64,000 nucleotides of DNA from Arthrobacter sp. CDRTa11. GTDB lineage: Bacteria; Actinomycetota; Actinomycetes; Actinomycetales; Micrococcaceae. A program made the position numbers and the translations under genes. The DNA is taken from NCBI RefSeq assembly GCF_026427775.1, contig NZ_CP044532.1, positions 1,860,001 through 1,924,000 on the forward strand, written 5' to 3'. Under the pieces are notes generated by a model. It worked only from the letters and a program-made list of their open reading frames with translations. It was not told the origin of the DNA and did not search any database. Below, in pieces: positions 7,843 to 16,553 of this stretch; the first letter of the stretch is position 1, and every line of letters begins with the position of its first letter.

Positions 7843-8952
7843 ATGTCCGCATTTCGCACGCACGGCCGCGGACACCTTAACGGGCCGGTAGTGGTGATTG
7901 GCACCGGGCTGCTCGGTGCCAGCATCGGGCTTGGCCTGCGTGGACGCGGTGTGCCGGTGTTCCTGTCCGACCCCTCTCCCACCAACCAGGCCGTCGCCGT
8001 TGATATCGGCGCCGGCCTGCCCTTGGGGGAGATCGACGACGGGAAACCGGAGCTTGTGGTGGTGGCTGCCCCGCCCGACGTGACTGCTGATGTGGTGGCT
8101 AAAGCGCTGGCCGACTACCCCGACTCCGTGGTGGTTGATATCGCCAGCGTTAAGGGTGCCATCCTGGACGAATTGCGCAGTCGTGGGGTTGACCTTTCCC
8201 GCTACGTGGGTACCCATCCCATGGCCGGCCGCGAGAAATCGGGACCGGTCGCTGCCCGCGGTGAGCTTTTTACGTCCATGCCCTGGGTGCTCTGTCCGTC
8301 AGAGGAAACGTCAGCCGCCGCTGTGCAGACAGCGCATGCGCTGGCGACGGATCTTGGTGCGGTGGTATCCCAGTTCACCCCGGACGAGCACGACGAAGCG
8401 GTGGCACTGGTGTCGCACCTGCCCCAGGTGATGTCGTCCCTGCTGGCCAGCCGGCTGCAGGGCACGCCGCTCCACGCCCTCTCACTGGCCGGCAACGGCC
8501 TGCGCGACGTCACCAGGATCGCGGCCAGTGATCCCACCCTGTGGGTCCAGATCCTGGGCGGAAACGCACCGAAGGTCGTGGAGATCCTTTACGGCGTCCG
8601 CGAAGACCTCAACCGTCTCATCGGCACGCTGGAAGCACCGGCGGCGCCCGGTGCCAGGCTTGACCTTGCCCAGCTGATCAGCGAAGGCAACGCCGGCCAG
8701 GCCCGGATACCCGGCAAGCACGGCGGCCCTCCGCAGGCCTACTCATGGCTCACAGTCCTGGTGGATGACAAGCCAGGGCAGATCGCGCTGCTCCTCACCG
8801 AAATCGGTGAGATCGGCGTGAACGTGGAGGACCTTCGGCTCGATCATTCCTCCGGCCAGAATGTTGGCATGGTGGAGCTTTCCGTACTGCCGAACAAGCA
8901 TGACCACCTGATCGAAGCACTCAACGACCGCGGATGGCGGGTACTCCAGTAA
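7843..8952 (+). CDS. tyrA: Prephenate dehydrogenase with C-terminal ACT domain
   Basis: It performs the oxidative decarboxylation of prephenate to 4-hydroxyphenylpyruvate in tyrosine synthesis. The Rossmann motif GTGLLGASIG is near residue 20, and the THPMAGREKSG active-site segment is near residue 124. The C-terminal 70 residues form an ACT domain (LVDDKPGQIALLLTEIGEIG), implying feedback control by an aromatic amino acid. The 369-residue length is normal for this architecture. Its stop TAA shares one base with the cmk start (TAATG). Confidence 0.92.
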   Translation: MSAFRTHGRGHLNGPVVVIGTGLLGASIGLGLRGRGVPVFLSDPSPTNQAVAVDIGAGLPLGEIDDGKPELVVVAAPPDVTADVVAKALADYPDSVVVDIASVKGAILDELRSRGVDLSRYVGTHPMAGREKSGPVAARGELFTSMPWVLCPSEETSAAAVQTAHALATDLGAVVSQFTPDEHDEAVALVSHLPQVMSSLLASRLQGTPLHALSLAGNGLRDVTRIAASDPTLWVQILGGNAPKVVEILYGVREDLNRLIGTLEAPAAPGARLDLAQLISEGNAGQARIPGKHGGPPQAYSWLTVLVDDKPGQIALLLTEIGEIGVNVEDLRLDHSSGQNVGMVELSVLPNKHDHLIEALNDRGWRVLQ

Positions 8953-9665
8953 TGACACAGGAACTTCTTGATACCTTGCCTGCGCTGCGCGTCGGCAGGC
9001 CGCTCGTCGTTGCCATTGACGGTCCCTCCGGCTCGGGTAAGTCCAGCGTCAGCAAGGAAGTTGCCCGGCGGCTGCGGCTGGCCTATCTCGATACCGGTGC
9101 CATGTACCGGGCACTGACCTGGTTTTGCCTCAACAGCGGGATCGACCTTAATGAGGCAGCTGCCGTGGAGCAGGCCGCCAGGGACCTTGTCCTGGACGTG
9201 AGCACCAGCCCGCTGGAGGAATTCGTGCGGGTGGATGGCGTCGACGTCACCGGGGCCATCCGCGAACCGGAGATTTCTTCAGCAGTAAGCATCGTCGCCA
9301 CGACGCTTGGCGCCAGGACCGAGCTGATCCGCCGCCAGCGCGAACTGATCGAAAAGCACCACCGCCGGATGGTGGTGGAAGGGCGGGACATTACCACCGT
9401 CGTCGCGCCCGGAGCGGAAGTCAGGATGCTGCTGACGGCAAGCGAAGAGGCCCGGCTCCGCCGCCGGGGAATCCAGCTGGGCGGGACCCAGAACGCGGAC
9501 CAGCTCGCAGCCCAGGTGACCGGGCGCGACGCCAAGGATTCCACGGTGGTGAACTTCACCCAGGCTGCCGACGGCGTGGTCACCCTCGATTCCTCGGAGC
9601 TGGACTTCGCTGAAACGGTGGATGCTGCCCTTGTCATCGTCACAAAGGTCCTCAACCGTGACTGA
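8952..9665 (+). CDS. cmk: Cytidylate kinase
   Basis: It phosphorylates CMP and dCMP to the diphosphates. The P-loop GPSGSGKSS is at about residues 23-31, YLDTGAMYRALT follows, and the NMP-binding motif VVEGRDITTVVAP is near residue 143. At 237 residues it is a typical bacterial Cmk. I chose ATG 8952, which overlaps the tyrA stop by one base, over an upstream GTG at 8934 that lies inside tyrA. The cmk-plsC-der order downstream is conserved in related actinobacteria. Confidence 0.94.
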   Translation: MTQELLDTLPALRVGRPLVVAIDGPSGSGKSSVSKEVARRLRLAYLDTGAMYRALTWFCLNSGIDLNEAAAVEQAARDLVLDVSTSPLEEFVRVDGVDVTGAIREPEISSAVSIVATTLGARTELIRRQRELIEKHHRRMVVEGRDITTVVAPGAEVRMLLTASEEARLRRRGIQLGGTQNADQLAAQVTGRDAKDSTVVNFTQAADGVVTLDSSELDFAETVDAALVIVTKVLNRD

Positions 9666-10377
9666 CCGCTGCGCACGATTGCCCTCCCGCTGGACCATGA
9701 CCTGGAGCCGGCCTGTGGGCTGGATTCTGGACCACCTGGTGTACCGGACCTCGGTCACGGGCAGGGACAACGTACCAACCGGTGGACCCGTCATTTTCGC
9801 CGCCAACCACATCAGTTTCCTGGACGGCCCGGTGATGTTCGGCGCTTCACCGCGGCCCATGCACATCTTGGTCAAAAAGGAGATGTTCAACGGTTTCCTC
9901 GGACGGGTGCTTCGTGCCTCCGGGCAGCTCCCGGTGGACCGCTCCGGAGACCGTGCGGCGCTGCTGCTTAGCAAGGACGTGCTCGACGCCGGCCGCTGCG
10001 TGGGCATACTCCCTGAGGGAACGCGGGGGAGTGGGCAGGCAACGGACATCAGTAATGGTGTCGCGTGGCTGGCGCTGAACTCGGGAGCTCCCGTGGTGCC
10101 GGTCGCTATCCTGGGCACCCGGATAGAAGACGAACACCTCGACTCGGTCCCCAAACTTGGGCGGCGGTTCCACGTCAGTTTCGGCAATGCCCTGACGCTG
10201 AGCCGCAATACCGGCGAAACAGGCCGTGCTTCAATGGACAGGGCGGGAATGGAAATCCGCGCTGCGCTGGCAGGGCATGTCCTGGACACCATCCAATTCA
10301 GTGGGCAGCCTTTGCCCCACGCGGATCTTCCGCAAGAACTTCACGCAGTAGCCGGGACGCCGGCAGATGACCACTAA
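9658..10377 (+). CDS. plsC: 1-acyl-sn-glycerol-3-phosphate acyltransferase (first copy)
   Basis: It acylates lysophosphatidic acid to phosphatidic acid at the membrane. The catalytic NHISFLDGP motif (HX4D) is near residue 50 and the glycerophosphate-binding PEGTRGSG near 118; PVVPVAI lies further on. The chosen GTG start overlaps the cmk stop by 8 bases and gives a 239-residue product; an in-frame ATG at 9622 would add 12 residues encoded inside cmk. A second PlsC gene lies at 28871. Which acylates which acyl chain cannot be told from sequence. Confidence 0.88.
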   Translation: MTDRCARLPSRWTMTWSRPVGWILDHLVYRTSVTGRDNVPTGGPVIFAANHISFLDGPVMFGASPRPMHILVKKEMFNGFLGRVLRASGQLPVDRSGDRAALLLSKDVLDAGRCVGILPEGTRGSGQATDISNGVAWLALNSGAPVVPVAILGTRIEDEHLDSVPKLGRRFHVSFGNALTLSRNTGETGRASMDRAGMEIRAALAGHVLDTIQFSGQPLPHADLPQELHAVAGTPADDH

Positions 10378-10387
10378 GGAACGTGCA

Positions 10388-11938
10388 ATGAGCGATACGA
10401 CTCAATCCTCCGGCCACTCCGGCGCCGGCGAAGACGAATACACGCCCACCGGCACCGACCAGGTGGCCGAACGGTTGGCTGCCCTGGACGATGACGAAGC
10501 GGAGATGCGCGCGGCGTCGCTCCGCGCCGGTCTGGACGACTATGAGCTGGATGAAGAGGACGCTGCCCTGCTCAGCGGGGAGTACGGCGACGAAGACTTC
10601 GACGGCCCCGTCAAGCTTGATCCTGTACTTGCCATTATCGGCCGTCCGAATGTGGGCAAATCCACGCTGGTTAACCGGATCCTCGGCCGCCGTGAGGCCG
10701 TGGTGGAAGACACCCCTGGTGTTACCCGCGACCGTGTGATGTATTCTGCCACCTGGAACGGCCGCAACTTCACGTTGGTGGACACCGGCGGCTGGGAGCA
10801 TTCCGCCCGCGGAATCCACGCACGCGTTGCCGAGCAGGCCGAAATGGCCGTGGAATTGGCTGACGCGGTGCTGTTTGTTGTTGACTCGGCCGTTGGCGCC
10901 ACCGCCACGGATGAGGGCGTCATGAAGATGCTCCGCAAGAGCAAGAAGCCTGTCATCATGGTGGCCAACAAGGTGGACGACTTCGCCCAGGAAGCTGACT
11001 CAGCCACGCTGTGGGGCCTTGGCTTCGGCGAGCCCTACCCCGTCTCGGCACTCCATGGCCGGGGCGTGGCGGATCTCCTGGACCACGTGATGGACACTCT
11101 CCCCGAGTTTTCCACCATCGAGGGCCTGGAACGCTCCGGCGGGCCGCGGCGCATCGCCCTGATCGGACGCCCGAACGTGGGCAAGTCCTCACTGCTGAAC
11201 AAGCTGGCCGGCTCCGAGCGGGTTGTCGTCGACAACACCGCCGGCACCACCCGCGATCCGGTGGACGAATTCATCGAACTCGGCGGCCGGACCTGGCGCT
11301 TTGTTGACACCGCCGGTATCCGGCGCCGCCAGCATATGGCGCAGGGCGCGGACTACTACGCCTCGCTCCGGACCCAGGCCGCGTTGGAAAAGGCCGAGGT
11401 TGCCGTAGTGCTCCTGGCCGTTGACGAGGTCCTGAGCGAGCAGGACGTCCGGATTCTTCAGCTGGCCATCGAATCCGGCCGGGCCCTGGTCCTGGCCTTC
11501 AACAAGTGGGACCTGCTGGACGACGAACGCCGCACCTACCTGGAGCGCGAAATCGAGCAGGACCTGGCCCACGTGGCCTGGGCCCCGAGGGTCAACATTT
11601 CGGCGCTGACGGGTTGGCACAAGGACCGCCTGGTTCCTGCCCTGGACCTGGCCCTGGAGAACTGGGACAAGCGTATTCCCACCGGCCGGCTCAACGCCTT
11701 CCTCGGTGAGCTCGTGGCTGCGCACCCGCACCCGGTCCGCGGCGGAAAGCAGCCGCGCATCCTCTTCGGCACCCAGGCATCAAGCCGGCCGCCGAAGTTT
11801 GTACTCTTCACCACGGGTTTCCTGGACCCCGGCTACCGCCGGTTCATCACCCGCCGGCTTCGCGAGACGTTCGGTTTCGAGGGCACGCCCATCGAGGTCA
11901 ACATGCGCGTGCGTGAAAAGCGCGGCAAGAAGCGTTAA
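10388..11938 (+). CDS. der: Ribosome-assembly GTPase Der (EngA)
   Basis: A tandem-GTPase ribosome biogenesis factor acting on the 50S subunit. Two G domains are visible: [11 protein letters not shown] near residue 85 with [13 protein letters not shown] and NKVDD, and [12 protein letters not shown] near 260 with DTAGIRRR and NKWD. A KH-like C-terminal domain ends in a basic tail REKRGKKR. About 80 residues precede the first G domain, mostly acidic ([18 protein letters not shown]), an extension common in actinobacterial Der and probably disordered. ATG 10388 is preferred over ATG 10367 because AAGGA sits 8 bases ahead of it. Confidence 0.94.
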   Translation: MSDTTQSSGHSGAGEDEYTPTGTDQVAERLAALDDDEAEMRAASLRAGLDDYELDEEDAALLSGEYGDEDFDGPVKLDPVLAIIGRPNVGKSTLVNRILGRREAVVEDTPGVTRDRVMYSATWNGRNFTLVDTGGWEHSARGIHARVAEQAEMAVELADAVLFVVDSAVGATATDEGVMKMLRKSKKPVIMVANKVDDFAQEADSATLWGLGFGEPYPVSALHGRGVADLLDHVMDTLPEFSTIEGLERSGGPRRIALIGRPNVGKSSLLNKLAGSERVVVDNTAGTTRDPVDEFIELGGRTWRFVDTAGIRRRQHMAQGADYYASLRTQAALEKAEVAVVLLAVDEVLSEQDVRILQLAIESGRALVLAFNKWDLLDDERRTYLEREIEQDLAHVAWAPRVNISALTGWHKDRLVPALDLALENWDKRIPTGRLNAFLGELVAAHPHPVRGGKQPRILFGTQASSRPPKFVLFTTGFLDPGYRRFITRRLRETFGFEGTPIEVNMRVREKRGKKR

Positions 11939-12085
11939 TTAGGACACACCAGGCCTGTGGCAGTCCCTTAATGTCACAGGCACCCTCCGGAATCGTGTAA
12001 GCTTTTGGAGGTGGTTCGGCCGGACTGCTGAGTGGAAAACGTTGGACATCCAGCGCTGACACGCAGCGGAGAACGGCGGAACTGA

Positions 12086-12162
<77 letters not shown>

Positions 12163-12164
12163 AA

Positions 12165-12199
12165 AAAGCCCCGGTGAGATTCTTTCTCGCCGGGGCTTT
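12165..12199. terminator. Bidirectional terminator between tRNA-Pro and the SDR gene
   Basis: A 14-bp stem AAAGCCCCGGTGAG pairs with CTCGCCGGGGCTTT (one G.U), loop of 7 bases. A-rich and T-rich flanks allow termination in both directions: the tRNA on the plus strand and the SDR gene on the minus strand. Confidence 0.88.
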
Positions 12200-12223
12200 G
12201 TCGTATCTTCAGTGGATCTTGCG

Positions 12224-13153
12224 TCAGGGCGTTGACTGAAGCGTCCGCTGCCGGTGCTCCCGTGCGGCTGCGATTCCGTCCGCATACGCGGTGGGGGTAT
12301 GCCCAAATGTTGTGGTGAAAGCGCTGGAGTCGAAGACGTAGGGCGCCTCGTACTGGTAGGCCATCTCCAGGGTCTCCCTGGCCGCAGGAACAAAGAGTGC
12401 GCCCATACGCAGGGTGCCTGAGGACATGGTCCGGTACGGCGGGCGGGCGCCGGAGAGCCCGAGGTAGTCGGCGCCAGTCAGGGCCGGGGCAGTTGGAAGG
12501 TGCCATATGCGTCCACGGGCGCGTTCGTCCGTGCCCAAGACGGCCAGTGCCCTGCCGATGTCCGGCGTGAAGGTCATCGAATGGGGTTGGTGTGCATCGA
12601 AGAGCCACACCGGTGCCTTGCCCTTGGCGATATTGTCTATGACGAAGTTGTTGAACACACTGGTTGACGCTCCCGGCCCGTAGAAGTCAGCGCTGCGGCC
12701 GATATTACAGCTGAGGCCGCGCTCCCGGGAGGCAGCCTCAAGGATCCTCAAAAGCGAGGCGCGGACGCGGCCCTTCCGGGTACAGGGCCGGATGGGCGTC
12801 GACTCCGTCATGGGGCCTTCCACTTGGCCGTACGCATAGACGTTGTCGAAGAACACCAGGTGGGTGCCATGGGCAAGGCAGGCGTCGATGGTGTTCTGCA
12901 TGATTGTGGGCCAGTCCCGTCTCCATGCCCGGGTTGTGTACGGCACCCCGACGGTGAGGTAGGCAACGTCAGCGCCGCGGAGCGCCACCATTGCTGACTC
13001 CGCGTCCCGAAGGTCAGCCAAGATGGGCGTTGCCGTTGGCAGATTCGGCATGGACCGGGCGACGGAACAGACCGTCCGGCCCTCGGCCAGAAGCGCCCCG
13101 ATGGTTTCCCTGCCAATGATCCCGTTTCCTCCGAGCACTACGTGTTTGCTCAT
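12224..13153 (-). CDS. Atypical extended SDR (NAD(P)-dependent epimerase/dehydratase family)
   Basis: A 309-residue Rossmann protein with nucleotide-binding GGNGIIGRETIGALL at the N-terminus and a typical FFDNVYAYGQVEGP segment near residue 100-115. Where classical SDRs carry the YxxxK catalytic pair, this one has RPCTRKGRVRA, lacking the tyrosine. It therefore belongs with the atypical SDRs, which may be non-redox NAD(P)-binding proteins. A later motif YGPGASTSVFN fits the same subfamily. It is the second gene of an operon with a MerR regulator: the ATG overlaps the MerR stop by 4 bases. The substrate is unknown; chemical-stress detoxification is only a guess from the MerR control. Confidence 0.82.
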   Translation of the reverse strand: MSKHVVLGGNGIIGRETIGALLAEGRTVCSVARSMPNLPTATPILADLRDAESAMVALRGADVAYLTVGVPYTTRAWRRDWPTIMQNTIDACLAHGTHLVFFDNVYAYGQVEGPMTESTPIRPCTRKGRVRASLLRILEAASRERGLSCNIGRSADFYGPGASTSVFNNFVIDNIAKGKAPVWLFDAHQPHSMTFTPDIGRALAVLGTDERARGRIWHLPTAPALTGADYLGLSGARPPYRTMSSGTLRMGALFVPAARETLEMAYQYEAPYVFDSSAFTTTFGHTPTAYADGIAAAREHRQRTLQSTP

Positions 13154-13806
13154 GTCGCTTCCTTTTCTCCTGGGGTTCCTGCCGGCAGCGGAAAGAGGTC
13201 CGCTGTTTCGTTCTGCTGGGCCAGGCGTCTGAGTCCGGCAATCAGCGCGTCGCCCAGGACGGTCCCCACCACCATCAGTTCGGCAATAAGGTCCGGGCGG
13301 GTGCGGCTTCCTAAGGCACTGAGATCGGCCCGCGCGATCAGTGCGGCAGCCTGCGCGTAAGCATCCAGGTACTCGTCTGGGGGCTCAAAGCCGATAGTTG
13401 CAAACGCATCAAGCGTCCGTGCGGCGACCTCGAAGCCAGGATTCTCCTGGCTGGTGTGCCAGCCTTGTGCGTCGACGAGCTGGTTGATCCGGCCTCGCGC
13501 CAGGGGTTCCGCTGTCCCCGCCATCGCCTGGCCAACGCCCAGAGCATGCTGGGCTGCTTCGAACGTATGCGCCAGCGATGTGTCATCCGAGTCCAGGGTG
13601 GCAAGCACACGCTTAGTGGCAGCCACCGACAGGCCGCCCGTGTCGATAAGCGCCCGCACCAGCTTCACCCGCTGGACGTGGCTGTCGTTGTAAACCGTCT
13701 GGTTGCTGTGGACACGCTCGCCGCCGGACACAAGCCCCTCTCGCTGGTAGTACTTCACCGTCGTCGCGCTGACGCCGGTTTGCCGGCACACTTCGGAGAT
13801 CTTCAT
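13150..13806 (-). CDS. MerR-family transcriptional regulator of the SDR operon
   Basis: A 218-residue regulator. The N-terminal MerR winged helix reads ISEVCRQTGVSATTVKYYQREGL, followed by the dimer helix. The C-terminal half has no cysteine cluster, arguing against a metal sensor, and is probably a ligand- or protein-binding domain. It is transcribed with the downstream SDR gene through a 4-base overlap. The promoter directly upstream has the 19-bp spacer used by MerR activators, and the ATG sits 6 bases after its -10 hexamer, so the message is probably leaderless and autoregulated. Confidence 0.87.
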   Translation of the reverse strand: MKISEVCRQTGVSATTVKYYQREGLVSGGERVHSNQTVYNDSHVQRVKLVRALIDTGGLSVAATKRVLATLDSDDTSLAHTFEAAQHALGVGQAMAGTAEPLARGRINQLVDAQGWHTSQENPGFEVAARTLDAFATIGFEPPDEYLDAYAQAAALIARADLSALGSRTRPDLIAELMVVGTVLGDALIAGLRRLAQQNETADLFPLPAGTPGEKEAT

Positions 13807-13812
13807 ACGCTG

Positions 13813-13843
13813 ATAGTAACGCTATCGATAGTTTAACTACCAA
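13813..13843 (-). promoter_or_regulatory. MerR-type promoter with 19-bp spacer and palindromic operator
   Basis: On the minus strand TTGGTA (13843-13838) and TACTAT (13818-13813) are separated by exactly 19 bases, the long spacer diagnostic of MerR-activated promoters. The spacer centres on the palindrome CTATCGATAG, flanked by partly symmetric GTTAAA/GCGTTAC arms. The ATG follows 6 bases after the -10. Confidence 0.75.
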
Positions 13844-13891
13844 TACTTGCGCGTGATATTTTTCGTTGCTGTTTTCCAGCGGGATCAGGGG

Positions 13892-14761
13892 CTATTTAAG
13901 GAATTTCGAGGTTCTGCGGTCGGCCAGGATCTTGCCCTTGGTCTGGCACGTGGGGCAGTACTGAAGGGCGGTATCCGCGAAGGAGACTTCCCTGACAGTG
14001 TCCCCGCACACCGGGCACGCCTGCCCGGTCCGGGCGTGGACCCTCATGTGACTCCGTTTTGCATCCTTGAGTTCGTTCGGAGGCCTGCCTTCGGCTTCCG
14101 CCATGGCAGTGCCCAGGATGCTGTGGATGGCGTCGTAAAGGACCTGCACGGTATCCCGGTCCAGGGACTTGGCGATCGCAAAAGGGGAGATCCTGGCGGC
14201 GTGAAGGATCTCGTCGCTGTACGCGTTCCCTATTCCGGCGATCACGCTCTGGCTGCGCAGGAGGCCCTTGATCTGCTGTGAGCTGGATCCGATGATCTCT
14301 GCCAGCATGCCGACGTCGAACGCCGGGCTGAACGGATCCGGGCCCAGGGCCGCAATCCCCGGGACGTCCAGGGGGTCGCGGACCACGTACACAGCCAGGC
14401 TCTTTTTCGTTCCTGCCTCGGTCAGATCCATGCCCAGGGGACCGTCCTCGCCGGCGAAGGCAAGCCGCGCGGCGATGTGGCCCTTGCCCATCCGCAGTTG
14501 GGTATCAGTGGGGGAGTCCGTGAAACGAACCCATCCAGCCCTGGCCAGATGGAACACAAAGGACGGGCCGTCCGTATCAAGGCTCACGAATTTTCCAAAG
14601 CGCCGCACGCCGGTCACGGTCCTGTCCTGCAGGGCGGTGTACGGCGGATCCGCTGTCTTCAGCACGGCAAACGAAACGATCTGGACTTTACGCACCGTTG
14701 TTCCGCGCAGGTGCTCATCGAGGAAACCGGCCAGGCCTGCGACTTCAGGAAGTTCCGGCAT
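13892..14761 (-). CDS. Fpg/Nei-family DNA glycosylase/AP lyase
   Basis: A base-excision repair enzyme. The start is fixed by MPELPEV, which provides the catalytic Pro2 and Glu3. The H2TH region reads SSSQQIKGLLRSQSVIAGIGN followed by AYSDEILHAARISP, and a C-terminal zinc finger uses C249, C252, C269 and C272 with the family's QTKGK end. At 289 residues the size is normal. The longer in-frame start at 14872 lies inside the upstream gene and is rejected. Whether it prefers oxidised purines (Fpg) or pyrimidines (Nei) is not clear; actinobacteria have several paralogues. It starts 4 bases after the upstream membrane-protein gene. Confidence 0.88.
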   Translation of the reverse strand: MPELPEVAGLAGFLDEHLRGTTVRKVQIVSFAVLKTADPPYTALQDRTVTGVRRFGKFVSLDTDGPSFVFHLARAGWVRFTDSPTDTQLRMGKGHIAARLAFAGEDGPLGMDLTEAGTKKSLAVYVVRDPLDVPGIAALGPDPFSPAFDVGMLAEIIGSSSQQIKGLLRSQSVIAGIGNAYSDEILHAARISPFAIAKSLDRDTVQVLYDAIHSILGTAMAEAEGRPPNELKDAKRSHMRVHARTGQACPVCGDTVREVSFADTALQYCPTCQTKGKILADRRTSKFLK

Positions 14762-14765
14762 GGCC

Positions 14766-15401
14766 TTACCTGCCGTTGGCCCGGTCGGCTGAGGCGGCTG
14801 ATGTTCCGGCATCGATGCTGGTCCCGGCAGGCTTCCCGGCCGTAGCCTCCGTCGCGGCGGACGCTGCGGCACGTGACCGTTCGGCGTCGGCCTTTTTGAA
14901 GGCCTTCACTTTCCTGCCGCGCTGACGCCAGTTGGCCCACAGGAGGGTCCCGGCGGCAAACACCACAACGGCGGCAACAGCCGAGAGCTGCGTCCAGAGC
15001 GGAAACCATGTGGCCTCGGTACCCAGGATCCGCTGGCCGTTATGGGCTGCCGTGGAGTTGCTGATCATGATGGCCGCGGTCAGGAGGTTCGGCGTGGCAA
15101 GCGCCACGGCCACAAGGAGCAACGCGAGCTTCCATGGCCAGCGGACTGCCTTGCGGGTCGCCTGCCAGGCGACCATCACCGGGACAAGCGTGAAGGTGAA
15201 TCCGTAGAACATTCCCAGCAGGATCCCGGCGCCCAGATTGCCGCGGACCTGGTCCCTGATCACGTTTGCCCACCAGACGGGCAGGATGGCCGCCAGGGCA
15301 AAGTAGGCGATGACCAGAACCAGCACAGCCGCCCCGGCGAGGATGATCGTGGCAGCCCAGTTGCCCTTTTTCCGGAGTGTTGCCTGCGCTTGTTCTGTCA
15401 T
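14766..15401 (-). CDS. Small integral membrane protein of unknown function
   Basis: A 211-residue protein with four predicted transmembrane segments: about residues 20-45 (ILAGAAVLVLVIAYFALA), 65-90, 95-120 and 140-165. The C-terminal 45 residues are Lys/Arg/Ala-rich and cytoplasmic in a positive-inside model. I do not recognise a catalytic motif. The stop lies 4 bases ahead of the Fpg-family start, and its AGGTAAGG forms the ribosome site for that gene, so the two are co-transcribed. In-frame ATGs at 15410, 15413 and 15425 are alternatives. Confidence 0.75.
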   Translation of the reverse strand: MTEQAQATLRKKGNWAATIILAGAAVLVLVIAYFALAAILPVWWANVIRDQVRGNLGAGILLGMFYGFTFTLVPVMVAWQATRKAVRWPWKLALLLVAVALATPNLLTAAIMISNSTAAHNGQRILGTEATWFPLWTQLSAVAAVVVFAAGTLLWANWRQRGRKVKAFKKADAERSRAAASAATEATAGKPAGTSIDAGTSAASADRANGR

Positions 15402-15520
15402 GGGTCCCATCATGTCAGAACCCACCTCGAACGCCGGTGGACTTGTGCCTATACTTTCAAGCGGCGGCTTGTTTTCCAGGCCCCGATCGACCCGGTGTTT
15501 GACCCGATGAAAGGCCCGAG

Positions 15521-15907
15521 ATGAGCAACATTCCCGAAGACCTGTCCTACACGGCCGAACACGAGTGGGTCACTGCCCCCAACTCCGACGGCGTGGTCCG
15601 GGTGGGCATCACCGATTTTGCCCAGGACGCCCTGGGAGACGTTGTCTATGCACAGATGCCTGAGGTAGGCACAAAGATCACGGCCAATGAAGTGGTGGGC
15701 GAGGTTGAATCCACCAAAAGCGTGAGTGACATCTATGCGCCGGTCAGCGGCGAAGTGGTGGCCCGGAACGACTCGCTGGACACGGATTCCGCCCTGATCA
15801 ACAGTGATCCCTATGGCGACGGCTGGCTCATTGAGGTCAAACTCGCAGAAGCTGATGCGGTGGAGTCATTGCTCAGTGCATCCGAGTACGAACAGCAGGT
15901 AGGCTAA
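15521..15907 (+). CDS. gcvH: Glycine cleavage system H protein
   Basis: The lipoyl carrier of the glycine cleavage complex. The lipoylation site is K66 in GEVESTKSVSDIYAP; EHEWV near the N-terminus and the C-terminal GDGWLIEVKL segment are family signatures. At 128 residues it is normal. gcvT and gcvP are not in the window; in actinobacteria this copy typically heads the gcvH-garA-ftsR cluster, as here. GAAAGG precedes the ATG. A TATACT hexamer at 15450-15455 is a candidate -10 for a transcript running through garA. Confidence 0.93.
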   Translation: MSNIPEDLSYTAEHEWVTAPNSDGVVRVGITDFAQDALGDVVYAQMPEVGTKITANEVVGEVESTKSVSDIYAPVSGEVVARNDSLDTDSALINSDPYGDGWLIEVKLAEADAVESLLSASEYEQQVG

Positions 15908-16059
15908 AGCTAGCCGGTTCAACCGGTCCGGCCTGAGGCGCAGACTCCATGTCTTCGCATGTCAGGCCCGGATTGGGCCGGCTGCTGGATAGGCGAGGCT
16001 TATCTGGAGGGCAAATGGTGATTGCAGGCTTAGCAGCTGCAGCGGAAGAGGAGGAATCC

Positions 16060-16536
16060 ATGGTTGGCCACAAAAAGAAACCTGCCGACAGGGATTACGG
16101 CGCTGGTGAGGCCAAGTCATCGGAGACCACCTCGATCCACCTCACACCCGTCACCGACGAACCCACCATCACTCCCAGGCTGTCGCCGGAGGAACGGTCC
16201 TCGGTGGAGGCTCTTCCCGCCGGATCCGCGCTCCTGATCGCCCACACGGGCCCCAACGCCGGCGCCCGCTTCCTGCTGGACTCTGACGTCACCACTGCCG
16301 GACGGCACCCCGACGCCGATATCTTCCTGGACGATGTCACCGTTTCCCGCCGCCACGTGGAGTTCCGGCGCACTGAACGTGGCTTTGAAGTGGTGGACAC
16401 GGGCAGCCTCAACGGCACCTACGTCAACCATGACCGCGTTGACAGCGTCGAGCTGAGGTCCGGCAGCGAAGTCCAGATCGGAAAATTCCGACTCACCTTC
16501 TACCTGAGCCCTGCCCGCGCTGCAGGCCGCGGCTGA
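16060..16536 (+). CDS. garA: GarA/OdhI-type FHA regulator of 2-oxoglutarate metabolism
   Basis: A 158-residue forkhead-associated protein. The N-terminal S21-ETTS-25 stretch matches the ETTS segment phosphorylated by Ser/Thr kinases in mycobacterial GarA and corynebacterial OdhI (T23/T24 here). The FHA domain covers about residues 55-150, with GRHPDADIFLDD, VSRRHVEF and SLNGTYVN. Unphosphorylated GarA/OdhI inhibits 2-oxoglutarate dehydrogenase and affects glutamate enzymes. The candidate kinase in this window is the PASTA-domain kinase at 31225-33276. ATG 16060 is chosen because GAGGAGGAA precedes it; an upstream in-frame ATG at 15949 would add 37 unlikely residues. Confidence 0.9.
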   Translation: MVGHKKKPADRDYGAGEAKSSETTSIHLTPVTDEPTITPRLSPEERSSVEALPAGSALLIAHTGPNAGARFLLDSDVTTAGRHPDADIFLDDVTVSRRHVEFRRTERGFEVVDTGSLNGTYVNHDRVDSVELRSGSEVQIGKFRLTFYLSPARAAGRG

Positions 16537-16553
16537 CCCCGGGACAATTGCCT

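Noticed and set aside
15402..15520. Glycine riboswitch upstream of gcvH
   Set aside because: I looked for the paired aptamer cores typical of gcv operons; the short leader has only a TATACT box and a small repeat.
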